32,783 bases of DNA, taken from positions 1 through 32,783 of the forward strand of contig VGJY01000033.1 in assembly GCA_016867235.1 (NCBI GenBank). Direction: 5' to 3'. This document shows, piece by piece, positions 8,601 to 15,658 of this stretch. Below the pieces are notes generated by a model. The model made no database searches, was not told the origin of the DNA, and saw only the letters and a list, made by a program, of their open reading frames with translations. The translations under genes were made by a program, and so were the position numbers. The stretch comes from Candidatus Tanganyikabacteria bacterium (GTDB taxonomy: Bacteria; Cyanobacteriota; Sericytochromatia; S15B-MN24; VGJW01). Positions within the stretch are counted from its first letter, which is position 1. Every line of letters begins with the position of its first letter.

Positions 8601-9861
8601 GGAGGCGGAAGTCCTGGCCCTCGCCATCCGCGCGGACCTGGCGGCCGGCCGGCTTGAAGAGGCCGGCGAGCGCATCGGGCGCCTCGCCGCACTGGGGCAG
8701 GCCGAGCAGGCCGACAAGCTCGCATTGCTCCGCGGGATCTGGCTCGGTCGACAGGGGCGGGATGGCGAGGCCCGGGCGGCACTGGGCTCGGCCGTGGCGA
8801 GCGAGAATCGCCTGGTTGCCAGGCAGGCCCTGCTCGAGGCGGCCGCGGTCCTGGACCTGTCCGTCCGGCCGGCGGCGGGAGAGCAGGAAGTCACGCGGGG
8901 AAGCGACCTTGCGCGGGCCTGTGCCGAGTTCGCCGGCCGCGCTTCGTCGGACGGCCCGGAGGATCTGCTGGAAAGGCTGGGCGAGGCGGCGCTTTCGCTG
9001 GCAGGTGCGGAGCGCGCGCTGATCCTGCGCTACGAGGAAGGACGCCTGGTCACGCGCCTCGCGCGCGGGGCGCCCGGGGACTGGGCGTACAGCGCCACCG
9101 TCGCGAAGCGCGTGCTCTGGAGCGGCGAATCCCTGCGGAGCGCCGATGTCCTGACCGACGAACGGTTTGCGGGCAGCCGGAGCGTGGCGGGCATGCCCAG
9201 CCGGGCGGTGCTCTGCGTGCCCCTCGCGACGACCGACCGCGCCCTGGGCGTCCTCTACCTCGATCGCCCGGCGATCGCGGGCCCGTTTGCCGAGGGTGCG
9301 GGGGCCGCGGTGGAGGCGCTGGCGACCATCAGCGCGGTGCAGCTTGCGAACTCGGACCGAGCTCGCGACCTGCTGCGAGAGCGAGACGTCGCGACCGAAC
9401 TGTGTGAGCTGGCCCTGGCGGCGCTGCCGGCCGGCGAGCCCGACGCGGCATTGCGCCTGGGGCTTGGTGCAGCGCTGCGGCTGATTCCCGCGGAGCGGGC
9501 TATTGCAGTCGAGATCTACCCGGACGGGGAACCTGCCGTCCGAGTGGCACTCGACCGAGGCGGCAACGACTTGCCGGCGGCTGCGGCCGGCATCAGCACG
9601 TCGATCGCCCGCTGGGTGGCCGAGACCGGAGAAGCGACCGCCATCCTGGATGCGACCGGCGACGAGACCTGGGGGGCGCAGCAGAGCGTCCCGGCCCTCG
9701 ACCTGCGAGCGGTCGTCTGCGCTCCGTGGCGCCGCGCGGGTCAGGTGGCTGGCCTGCTCTGGCTGGACGCGCGGGACCCGGCCTTCCAGCCCGGCGACCG
9801 GGAGGCCGGCGTGCTGGCGCGCGTGACGGCCGTACTCGAGGCGAGGCTGGCCCGGGCCTAG
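5689..9861 (+). CDS. Ser/Thr protein kinase-AAA ATPase-TPR-GAF-GAF signalling protein (1390 aa)
   Basis: The start is ATG 5689 (AGLVAGRYRLENVLGEG), where the kinase fold begins; the frame is open further upstream but that overlaps the divergent gene. Residues 1-~275 form a Hanks-type kinase: glycine loop GEGAMG, Lys38 in ALK, catalytic loop HGDLKPDN (127-134), DFG at 147-149 and LAPE. The usual HRD Arg is Gly128, so it is a non-RD kinase and probably not controlled by activation-loop phosphorylation. An AAA/STAND-type ATPase follows with Walker A GDPGTGKS (~304-311), then TPR-like helices (~640-1060), then two GAF domains (~1090-1240 and ~1245-1390). No histidine kinase or cyclase output follows, so the output is phosphorylation and the GAF/TPR parts probably sense ligands. 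It is divergent from the operon encoding the BTAD regulator and a phosphatase. Confidence 0.92.
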   Translation: MAGLVAGRYRLENVLGEGAMGTVHAAADTVSGRGIALKVMNPALAAEPAFRWRFKQEFWLLSRLGHPGIVAAYDLGQTEDALPYFTMERVAAPPSEAADTASPGALDAFVVGVLRLLAYLHGAGYFHGDLKPDNCRLLPDGHVKLLDFGLAEPIGTIREAIRGTLEYLAPEAASGQALDGRVDLYALGCTIYALVSGEPPFRHSNPWRLLQAHATETPAPLEASGTPLARRWGQIVARLLAKRPQDRFPSASSVLEAVGADPGALDQGLLEGPLVGLAAPLSRVLEALEEGQVGGEPIAVAVCGDPGTGKSRLASAVRASLQVADRAVWVGQADGLPYGVFRQICSQAADTLRRARPGADVAPESVAPLLAPFAPLPHADGPAGRARLQAGVAGLLGAAGEACGGAVVIVDGAELLDRESQDLVALLRRDAACRRLCWVIAGTAPAAGADLVIDLPALSPADTAEMLAGMLGTGDVPDVLPGALHEVAAANPRQMTRLVSRLVARGLLARSAGRWDLAPGALADLAAGPREVPAGGSAALPGDALDLLDLAAATYRPIRLDVLGAALGWDEGRLAGALDSLVRAKVARRAGARVAIDGDVRDATMPAPARLPRIRALAAALAALPDPLAPEDAEALWELARDAGLPEAARRAGIAAGLRRLALFSAEGAAGIFAGVLALPGEAPPGDQLAALRGLGDSLRLAGRAAEAVEPYQEAISLSRRIPPEDGAAAPLADLLVSLGKVWQTRSRYDEARSAFDEAVRLAGAEGLHGERARALAASARVQYFLGDAAGALDAARTAVAAAREAADEAQEAVALTFEGFLLCSRPAPERDEGLAVLGQAIEIAERRGDRYTLNLAHSYLGNAAMAVGDLPAARAAFAQNRRICRAIGARDEESFAILNLAVVALESGDSAEACALANEAATWAREADRRFPLAMARAIQGAAAQETGGGGLPLLEEALALAASLANAHLEAEVLALAIRADLAAGRLEEAGERIGRLAALGQAEQADKLALLRGIWLGRQGRDGEARAALGSAVASENRLVARQALLEAAAVLDLSVRPAAGEQEVTRGSDLARACAEFAGRASSDGPEDLLERLGEAALSLAGAERALILRYEEGRLVTRLARGAPGDWAYSATVAKRVLWSGESLRSADVLTDERFAGSRSVAGMPSRAVLCVPLATTDRALGVLYLDRPAIAGPFAEGAGAAVEALATISAVQLANSDRARDLLRERDVATELCELALAALPAGEPDAALRLGLGAALRLIPAERAIAVEIYPDGEPAVRVALDRGGNDLPAAAAGISTSIARWVAETGEATAILDATGDETWGAQQSVPALDLRAVVCAPWRRAGQVAGLLWLDARDPAFQPGDREAGVLARVTAVLEARLARA

Positions 9862-9896
9862 CGCACGCCGGCCACGGGGCCAGGAGCCCGCAGCAC

Positions 9897-10124
9897 TTTG
9901 GGCGCGACCTTCGTACCCAGGACTACCTACGCAGCGGTTTGCCCGTCTCCGGGGGCAATCCCGCTGCCGGATCGTCCGCGAAAGTTGGAGCCAAAAGGAT
10001 CTTACTCGACCCCGGCTCCCTCGCCCGATCCGACGAGACACGGAGCGCCGTCGTGGCCCGGGAGCTGGCCAGGGCGGGCTGGGACGCGACGTATCTCGAA
10101 CAAGGCTATCAGGCCTGGAGTTAG
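9897..10124 (+). pseudogene. Possible rhodanese-like remnant
   Basis: One frame reads ...RSAVVARELARAGWDATYLEQGYQAW then stop, which resembles the helix and final strand of a rhodanese domain (RS..VA..L...G...Y.L.GG...W). The catalytic-cysteine loop normally just before RS is replaced by LARSDET, with no Cys. No start codon or ribosome site lies in the open part, and the frame runs back into the kinase gene. I read it as a decayed fragment; coincidence is possible. The remaining sequence to 10228 shows no gene. Confidence 0.3.
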
Positions 10125-10228
10125 GCCCTGCCCAGGCCACGACTTGCCGGATCTGCTGCCTGGACGGCGTGCCGACGGCCCTTCGGGTCGTCTTGGCTTC
10201 GATCGCGACTGGCTGCGAGTGCGGCTTC

Positions 10229-10257
10229 TTGACTTGGATGGTTGACCTGGTTAGAAT
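10229..10257 (+). promoter_or_regulatory. Sigma-70-type promoter of the toxin-antitoxin operon
   Basis: TTGACT (10229-10234), a 17-bp spacer and TAGAAT (10252-10257) form a near-consensus promoter. The expected transcription start, about 7 nt on, is the GTG start codon of the antitoxin itself (10264), so the mRNA should be leaderless. The TTGACC overlapping the spacer (10242-10247) may be part of an operator. Confidence 0.75.
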
Positions 10258-10263
10258 TTTCAC

Positions 10264-10497
10264 GTGAAGACGATAGGGATCTCCGAATTCAAGGCTGGCT
10301 GCATCCAGCTCCTCAAGGACGTACAGCGCACGCGGGAACCCCTTGTCGTCACCCACAGGGGGCGTCCCCTGGCCCGCATAGAGCCCGTCCCGGAAGTAGA
10401 GCGGAAAGTGCTGGGCTCCCTCCGTCACATGGGCGAGATACGCGCCGACCTCCTCGCGGTGGACTTCACCGACGAGTGGGAGATGTGTCAGGAGTAG
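10264..10497 (+). CDS. Phd/YefM-family antitoxin (77 aa)
   Basis: The N-terminal half is a typical Phd/YefM DNA-binding module: ISEFKAGCIQLLKDVQRTREPLVVTHRGRPLARIEP, in which the antitoxin dimerises and binds its own promoter. The C-terminal ~35 residues, ending in an acidic tail (FTDEWEMCQE), would wrap around the toxin. The GTG start at 10264 lacks a Shine-Dalgarno and coincides with the predicted transcription start. The stop lies three bases before the toxin ATG, the standard antitoxin-toxin layout. Autoregulation by the toxin-antitoxin complex is expected from the family. Confidence 0.9.
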   Translation: MKTIGISEFKAGCIQLLKDVQRTREPLVVTHRGRPLARIEPVPEVERKVLGSLRHMGEIRADLLAVDFTDEWEMCQE

Positions 10498-10500
10498 CAG

Positions 10501-10902
10501 ATGCCCTGGCTCATCGATACCCACGTTCTCGCGTGGTCGGCACTCGAGCCCGAGAAGCTGGGCCCCGAAACGCGCTCCCTCCTCACGAACCCTGAAAACG
10601 ACTTGCTGGTGGCGACCATCTCGACCGCGGAGATCGCGTGCCTGGTCTTGGGAGGGAAGCTCTTTCTGAAAATGGGCGCCAGGGAGTTCGTGGCCGCGGC
10701 AATCGACAATCTCTCCGCGTCGACGGTCGAACTGTCGCACGCCGTCGCGGCGGAAGCATGGCGCCTCCCGGAGCCGTTCCACCGAGATCCCGCCGATCGG
10801 ATCCTCGTGGCGACGGCCCGCGAGCACGACATGGTCCTCGTGACGGGTGACGACCGGATCCTGAGGTACGGGCACGTCCAGGTGCTGGACGCGCGCGCCT
10901 GA
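10501..10902 (+). CDS. vapC: PIN-domain toxin, VapC-like ribonuclease (133 aa)
   Basis: This is a PIN-domain endoribonuclease toxin that should cleave RNA when freed from its antitoxin. The acidic catalytic set is visible: Asp6 in LIDTHVLAW, Glu44 in STAEIA, Asp96 and Asp99 in HRDPADR, and Asp117 in VTGDDRI. Its length is normal. AGGAG (about 8 nt before ATG 10501) provides the ribosome site inside the antitoxin stop region. The TGA stop (10900-10902) is exactly the 3-bp target duplicated by a downstream repeat element, which therefore inserted without damaging the gene. Confidence 0.92.
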   Translation: MPWLIDTHVLAWSALEPEKLGPETRSLLTNPENDLLVATISTAEIACLVLGGKLFLKMGAREFVAAAIDNLSASTVELSHAVAAEAWRLPEPFHRDPADRILVATAREHDMVLVTGDDRILRYGHVQVLDARA

Positions 10903-11046
10903 TACCGCGCTCGAATGACCTGGCGCCTATCGGACGCAGGCACGGAGGCCTGCGCCACCGAAGCAACGGGTGGGGCCGGCCTCCGTGCCGGGGGGCGGCC
11001 TCCGTGCCGGTCGCGATGCCGGGGCGAAGTCATTAGAGCCGCGCCA
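10903..11046 (+). mobile_element. MITE-like element, copy 3 (with 18-bp internal duplication)
   Basis: This copy matches the 126-bp element but is 144 bp long, because part of the second hairpin (GGCCTCCGTGCCGG) is tandemly duplicated. The left end reads TACCGCGCTCGAATGACC and the right end GAGCCGCGCCA. TGA flanks both sides (10900-10902, the toxin stop, and 11047-11049). Confidence 0.9.
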
Positions 11047-11049
11047 TGA

Positions 11050-11330
11050 GACAGGCTCGCGTCGACTCCTGGCGGGGGTTCATCCAACGAGGCCAGAAGG
11101 GGTCCATTCCAGGTTTGCGCTGAAGGCCTGGCCGATTACGGGCGGCCAGCTACGGCCTCCTCCCGGTCGGAGGCCAGGTCCGCTCGCGGACGGCGTGCTC
11201 GACGTGGTCGTGTTCAGCACGGGCACCTACGCGTACCGGCGCGAAGACGGCGTTGCGGTCGTGCCGGCGGCGCTGTTCGGGCGGTCAGCCTCCTCCTGGA
11301 TTGACGGTCTCGGGTGCCAAGGGCCCGGAC
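11050..11330. other. Non-coding stretch with a possible gene remnant
   Basis: There is no supportable gene between the repeat and citrate synthase. One plus-strand frame (from 11189 to about 11283) encodes DVVVFSTGTYAYRREDG followed by a hydrophobic stretch, which looks protein-like but has no start, ribosome site or recognisable family. It may be the tail of a decayed gene. Confidence 0.3.
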
Positions 11331-12686
11331 CTAGCGCACGCCGGCCGCTGGCGGATTGGACTCCAGCTTGCGGCCGCCCTCGGCGGCCCATTGCTCGAGC
11401 ATGGCCGTCGTGACCGACTTGGGGCGCTCCAGGTGGTAGCCCAGGCCGCGGTCCCAGGTGATGTTGGCCATGCACCCGAGCGCCCGGCCTACGCCGAAGA
11501 GCACCGTGTAGAAGTCCCACTCCTTGACGCCGTAGTACCACTGGATGACGCCCGACTGGGCATCCACGTTTGGCCAGGGGTTCTTGGCCTTGCCGTGCTC
11601 CATGAGGATGCTCGGGGCGACCTTGAAGATCATCGACACCAGCTTGAACAGCGGATCCTCGCGTAGGCCGGGGGTCTTGAGGCAGAACTCCCGCTGCGCG
11701 GTGTAGCGCGGGTCGGTCTTGCGCAGCACGGCATGACCGTAGCCGGGGATGACCTGGCCGGCGTTGAGGGTGTCCCAGATGGCCTCGGTGACCAGTTCTT
11801 CGCTGGGTTCGAGCCCCTTGCAGTACTTCTCCTGGAACTTGAGCGTCCAGTCGAGCACCTCCTGGTTGGCCAGGCCGTGCAACGGGCCCGCCAGGCCGTT
11901 GAGGCCGGCAGAATAGGCATAGTAGGGATCGGAGAGGGCCGAGTGGACCAGGTGGGTCGTGTGGGCCGAGACGTTGCCCGATTCGTGGTCGGAGTGGAGT
12001 ATGAAGTACATCCGGGCCACGTCGCGGTACTCCAGGCTCTGGCCGATCATGTGGGCGAAGTTGGCGCCCATGTCCAGGGTGGGATCGATCGCCACCTGCT
12101 TGTCGTCGCGATACTTGAGGTTGTAGATGAACGCCGCGATGATCGGGATGCGGGCCACCAGGTCGTATGCGTCTTCGTACAGGTACTCCCACGCCGTGTT
12201 CTTGTTGTACCTGCCCGACCGGTAGAACGCCGCGAACTTGGAATCCTTCTGCATCGAAAGGATGGCGGTCGAGAGGCGCACCATCGGGTGCGTGCCCCGG
12301 GGCAGGGCGCGGACCACTTCCCAGACGTACTCGGGAACTTCCTGGCGGACCTTCCACTCGGCGAGGACTTCGTCCACCTGAGCCTGTGTGGGGACCTCAC
12401 CGGTGAGCAGGAAGTACCAGAAGGACTCGACCGTCGGGTAGTCGGAGCCGGGTGCCTTGGGCAGGGCCTCGAAGGTCTCGGCGATGGTCTTGCCGCGGAA
12501 GCGGATGCCCTCCTGCGGGTCGAGGTAGGAGATGTCGGTCACCAGGCAGTGCACGTCCCGGGCGCCGCCGATCGCCTGGTCGATCGTCACCTGATCGATC
12601 ACGGTCTTGCCGAACTCCATGGTCAGCCGATTCGTGCGCGGGCGAAACTCCTCGATCTTCTTGCGCAGGTCTTCCTTCAGCGCCAT
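11331..12686 (-). CDS. Citrate synthase, mitochondrial-type (451 aa)
   Basis: This enzyme condenses acetyl-CoA and oxaloacetate to citrate. The family-defining residues are all present: His270 in GPLHGLANQEV, His318 in GYGHAVLRKTDPR and Asp375 in NVDAQSGV, plus the HSDHESGN segment (231-238). The length of 451 aa and the long N-terminal helices match the eukaryotic/mitochondrial-like subfamily rather than the shorter GltA type. ATG 12686 is preceded by AAAGGAG at about ten bases. It lies downstream of the 2-oxoacid:ferredoxin oxidoreductase operon on the same strand but separated by a terminator-like hairpin. Both belong to central carbon metabolism around acyl-CoA and TCA intermediates. Confidence 0.96.
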   Translation of the reverse strand: MALKEDLRKKIEEFRPRTNRLTMEFGKTVIDQVTIDQAIGGARDVHCLVTDISYLDPQEGIRFRGKTIAETFEALPKAPGSDYPTVESFWYFLLTGEVPTQAQVDEVLAEWKVRQEVPEYVWEVVRALPRGTHPMVRLSTAILSMQKDSKFAAFYRSGRYNKNTAWEYLYEDAYDLVARIPIIAAFIYNLKYRDDKQVAIDPTLDMGANFAHMIGQSLEYRDVARMYFILHSDHESGNVSAHTTHLVHSALSDPYYAYSAGLNGLAGPLHGLANQEVLDWTLKFQEKYCKGLEPSEELVTEAIWDTLNAGQVIPGYGHAVLRKTDPRYTAQREFCLKTPGLREDPLFKLVSMIFKVAPSILMEHGKAKNPWPNVDAQSGVIQWYYGVKEWDFYTVLFGVGRALGCMANITWDRGLGYHLERPKSVTTAMLEQWAAEGGRKLESNPPAAGVR

Positions 12687-12763
12687 CCCCTGGCACTCCT
12701 TTCAATAGGTCCGATAACGTTCCCTTTTCGAGCATAGCCGGTGTTCGCCGTCTGCACGTCTGC

Positions 12764-12799
12764 AAAAAGCGGGTAGGAGGCTCTCCTAGTTCTTACCCG
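12764..12799 (-). terminator. Intrinsic terminator after the oxidoreductase operon
   Basis: Read on the minus strand, CGGGTA pairs with TACCCG and GGAG with CTCC inside it (with a 7-nt bulge on one side), followed by CTTTTT. It lies 25-60 bases past the stop of the gamma subunit gene and before citrate synthase. Confidence 0.6.
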
Positions 12800-12823
12800 T
12801 AAGTAGTCGGAGCCCGGCGTTCC

Positions 12824-13378
12824 TCACGCCGTTGCGAGCGCCGTGTGGCCGGCGATCGCCCCGGCCTGCAGGGCGTCCATGTTGATCGAGACCAGGTGCG
12901 GCCGCTTGTCGGAGAGCATCGCCACGATGGCCTCCTCGATGCGATCCGGCGGCACCAGGCGGCGGGCGGCGTTGAGTGCGCCCAGGGCAGCGACCGAGGC
13001 GACCACCAGCGACCCCGCCCCCGCGGCCAGATCCGCCGTGGCCACGTACAGCACCTGGATGTCCGTCCGGCGGCTCCGGGTGTCGATCAGCGAACTGTTG
13101 ACCACCAGCGTGCCGCCGGGCCGGATGGTGGGCTCGAACCTCTCGAACGACGGCGTATTCATCACGATGGCGCCGCTGGGGTGGGCGATTGAGGTGGCGC
13201 CTATCTGCTCGTCCGAGACGATGACGTTGCAGTTGGCCGTGCCGCCGCGCATCTCGGGCCCGTAGGAGGGAATCCACGCGACCTCGTAGCCTTCGTTCAG
13301 CGCGGCATGCGCGAGGATCGAGCCCGCGGACAGGATTCCCTGGCCGCCGAAGCCCGCAAACACGAGTTCTTCCAGCAT
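12824..13378 (-). CDS. 2-oxoacid:ferredoxin oxidoreductase, gamma subunit
   Basis: This is the gamma domain/subunit of a 2-oxoacid:acceptor oxidoreductase, which helps bind coenzyme A. It begins LEELVFAGFGGQGILSAG, the typical GxGGQG motif, and continues with SYGPEMRGGTANCNVIVSD, also diagnostic. At ~184 aa it is a normal stand-alone gamma subunit. GTG 13381 and ATG 13378 are both possible starts right behind the TAA of the beta subunit gene (13383-13385); I use the ATG. It is the last gene of the delta-alpha-beta-gamma operon, with a terminator-like hairpin downstream. Confidence 0.93.
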   Translation of the reverse strand: MLEELVFAGFGGQGILSAGSILAHAALNEGYEVAWIPSYGPEMRGGTANCNVIVSDEQIGATSIAHPSGAIVMNTPSFERFEPTIRPGGTLVVNSSLIDTRSRRTDIQVLYVATADLAAGAGSLVVASVAALGALNAARRLVPPDRIEEAIVAMLSDKRPHLVSINMDALQAGAIAGHTALATA

Positions 13379-13382
13379 CACC

Positions 13383-14162
13383 TTATACCTGGCCGTCCTT
13401 GAAAACTCCGAGGGGGAACTCCTTGCTGAGGGTGGTCTCGATCCAGCGGTTGGACTCGTCGGGCTCCATGCCCCAGTTCATGTTGCAGTTGGCCAGCACC
13501 TCGACGATGGAGAAGCCCTTGCCGGCGAGTTGCGCCTGCGCCGCCTTCTTGAGGTGGCCGCGGGTCTTGTGGATCGACGCCGGATTGTGGACGCCGCTCC
13601 GCGCCGCGAAGACGACGCCGGGCAGGGTCGCGAGCAGTTCGGCCACGTGGAGGGGATGGCCGGCGCCGTCGGCCTCGCGGCCGGCGGGGCTCGTGGTGGT
13701 CTTGCCGCCCAGCAGCGTGGTGGGCGCCATCTGGCCGCCCGTCATGCCGTAGATGGCGTTGTTGACGAAGACGACCGTGATCTTCTCGCCGCGGTTGGCC
13801 GCATGCAGGATCTCGGCCGTGCCGATGGCGGCCAGGTCGCCGTCGCCCTGGTAGGTGAACACGAAGGCGTCCGGGTGCACGCGCTTGACGCCGGTGGCGC
13901 ACGCCGGCGCCCGCCCGTGCGGGCAACTCAGCATGTCGATGTCGAAGTTGCGGTAGTTGAACACGCTGCAGCCGATCGAGGCCATTCCGATGGTGCGATC
14001 CTGGATCCCCAGTTCGTCGATGATCTCGGCGAGCAGGCGGTGCACGACGCCATGGCCGCACCCCGGGCAGTACGTGAACGGCGCGGGAGTCAGGCAGGCG
14101 GGTCGGTCGAAGATCAGCGCCATCCCTTCCTCGACGGCGTCCGGGGCCACGACGTCACTCAT
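13383..14162 (-). CDS. 2-oxoacid:ferredoxin oxidoreductase, beta (TPP-binding) subunit
   Basis: This subunit binds thiamine diphosphate and one iron-sulfur cluster. It shows YCPGCGHGVVHRL near residue 31 and the TPP/Mg motif GDGDLAAIGTAEILHA (~109-124) followed by NNAIYGMTGGQ. Later cysteines, including one in LANCNMNWG, are consistent with cluster ligands. Its 259 aa are normal. ATG 14162 follows a GGAGG site and overlaps the end of the alpha subunit gene by 8 bp, so translation is coupled. The closest type by motif memory is the branched-chain (Vor) or 2-oxoglutarate (Kor) enzyme; substrate cannot be settled here. Confidence 0.94.
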   Translation of the reverse strand: MSDVVAPDAVEEGMALIFDRPACLTPAPFTYCPGCGHGVVHRLLAEIIDELGIQDRTIGMASIGCSVFNYRNFDIDMLSCPHGRAPACATGVKRVHPDAFVFTYQGDGDLAAIGTAEILHAANRGEKITVVFVNNAIYGMTGGQMAPTTLLGGKTTTSPAGREADGAGHPLHVAELLATLPGVVFAARSGVHNPASIHKTRGHLKKAAQAQLAGKGFSIVEVLANCNMNWGMEPDESNRWIETTLSKEFPLGVFKDGQV

Positions 14163-15297
14163 AGAGCCTCCAGCGCGAGGGCGCGCCCTCGGGATCGCCG
14201 AGGGCCACGCGGCCGGCGGTTACGATTTCGTCGGTGTTGAACTGCATCCCGCCGTGCTTGCCCACGAAGTGGACCGGCACGTCCTCGCCCACGGCCGCCG
14301 CGACGTCCTCGACCAGTTGCCCGAAGTTCATCTCGGCCACGAGTACCGCCCGGGCCTGCCTGCCCGCCTCGGAAATCGCCCGGTACGGGAACGGATAGGT
14401 GGTGATCGGCCGGACCATGCCGGCCCGGACGCCCTCGGCCCGCAGCTTGCGGATGGCGCTGCGGCACACGCGGGAGACCGTCCCGAACGCCACGTACAGC
14501 AGATCGGCATCCTCGGCCATGAAGGACTCGTAACGCACCTCGCGGCTGCGGATGAGCTCGTACTTGGCGCGCAGCGGGCGGTGGATCTTCTCGGCCATCT
14601 CGGGCGGATCGAGGTAGATCGTCGTGAAGTACTTGGTGGCTTCGCCCGCCTGCCGGGGCCGGATGCTCCAGTCCTTGAACGGCGCCTGCATCTCCGCCAG
14701 GTGCGCCAGGTCCACGGGTTCCATCATCTGGCCGATGATGCCGTCGGCCAGGACCATCACCGGGTTGCGATAGTAGTCGGCCAGTTCGAACGCCAGGTAG
14801 GTGAGGCCCGCGGCTTCCTGCACGGACGCCGGGGCCAGCACGATGAGGCGGTAGTCGCCGTGCCCGCCGCCCTTGGCGGCCTGGAGGTAGTCGCCCTGGT
14901 GGGACGCGACGTTGCCCAGGCCGGGCCCGCAGCGCATCACGTTGACGATCACGGCGGGCAACTCGGCGGCGGCGAGCCAGGAAATCCCTTCCTGCATGAG
15001 CGAGATGCCCGGCGACGACGAGGAAGTCATCACCCTGGCGCCCGCGGCGGCGGCGCCATAGACCATGTTGATCGCCGCGAGTTCGGACTCGGCCTGTACC
15101 ATAGTCCCGCCGACCTCGGGCAGGCGAACCGCCATGTACTCGGGTATCTCGTTCTGCGGGGTGATGGGGTAGCCGAAGTAATAGCGGCAACCCGCGCGCA
15201 GGGCCGCATCGCAGATGGCGTGGTTGCCCTTGGAAAGCTGCCGGGCGGCCACGGCCGGGTCGTCGGCCCCGAGGGCCGTCGCTGTCGACTCATTCAT
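14155..15297 (-). CDS. vorB: 2-oxoacid:ferredoxin oxidoreductase, alpha subunit (VorB-type)
   Basis: This is the pyrimidine-binding alpha subunit of the CoA-acylating oxidoreductase that converts a 2-oxoacid to an acyl-CoA and reduces ferredoxin. The N-terminal signature GYPITPQNEIPEYMA (~42-56) and QAESELAAINMVYGAAAAG with TSSSSPGISLMQEGIS are characteristic, most like the 3-methyl-2-oxobutanoate (VorB) group. Length is 380 aa. It lies 15 bp behind the ferredoxin-subunit gene. If it is Vor-type it would oxidise branched-chain 2-oxoacids; a 2-oxoglutarate-specific Kor role next to citrate synthase is the alternative. Confidence 0.93.
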   Translation of the reverse strand: MNESTATALGADDPAVAARQLSKGNHAICDAALRAGCRYYFGYPITPQNEIPEYMAVRLPEVGGTMVQAESELAAINMVYGAAAAGARVMTSSSSPGISLMQEGISWLAAAELPAVIVNVMRCGPGLGNVASHQGDYLQAAKGGGHGDYRLIVLAPASVQEAAGLTYLAFELADYYRNPVMVLADGIIGQMMEPVDLAHLAEMQAPFKDWSIRPRQAGEATKYFTTIYLDPPEMAEKIHRPLRAKYELIRSREVRYESFMAEDADLLYVAFGTVSRVCRSAIRKLRAEGVRAGMVRPITTYPFPYRAISEAGRQARAVLVAEMNFGQLVEDVAAAVGEDVPVHFVGKHGGMQFNTDEIVTAGRVALGDPEGAPSRWRLYE

Positions 15298-15312
15298 GTC
15301 GGTGATCGCCCG

Positions 15313-15522
15313 CTACTTGAAGACGCGTATCGCGACGTCGGGACAGACCTGGGCGCACACCTTGCAGGCGGTGCACTTGCGGTCGGGGTCGGCGAACCGT
15401 ACCGGCGCGTAGCCGGCGCGATTGAACGGGCCTTCTCCCCTGTGCAGGAGGCCGGGCTTGCACACCGGAATACACAGGTGGCAGGCCTTGCAGGTCTCGT
15501 CGATAACGGTAATCGTCGGCAT
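15313..15522 (-). CDS. 2x[4Fe-4S] ferredoxin-like delta subunit
   Basis: The 69-aa protein holds two cluster motifs: CKACHLCIPVCKP (residues ~11-23) and CTACKVCAQVCPD (~50-62), each CxxCxxCxxxC. It is the electron-transfer (delta) subunit of the adjacent oxidoreductase and leads the operon. No strong Shine-Dalgarno or clear promoter is visible upstream; the 136-bp gap to the divergent gene at 15659 must hold both control regions. Confidence 0.95.
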   Translation of the reverse strand: MPTITVIDETCKACHLCIPVCKPGLLHRGEGPFNRAGYAPVRFADPDRKCTACKVCAQVCPDVAIRVFK

Positions 15523-15658
15523 CGTGTGGGCTTTTCCCCCGCTGGCGGGAGCCTCATGCTAGCAACCGGGCGGACCGCGGCATATCCGTAATTACTCCGA
15601 GAGACGTACGTGGATCCGGATTGCCAGGGCTCGTGGCCGGCCTTAGGGTGGGAGTGGG

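Noticed and set aside
9860-9876. 15-bp identity TAGCGCACGCCGGCC at 9859-9873 and at about 11332-11346
   Set aside because: One match of this length in ~33 kb of GC-rich sequence is expected by chance, and the flanks do not match.
7297-10875. 1192-aa open frame antisense to the kinase gene
   Set aside because: It is the shadow of a GC-rich gene with strong third-position bias; composition is low-complexity Arg/Gly/Gln and the sense strand has clear domains.
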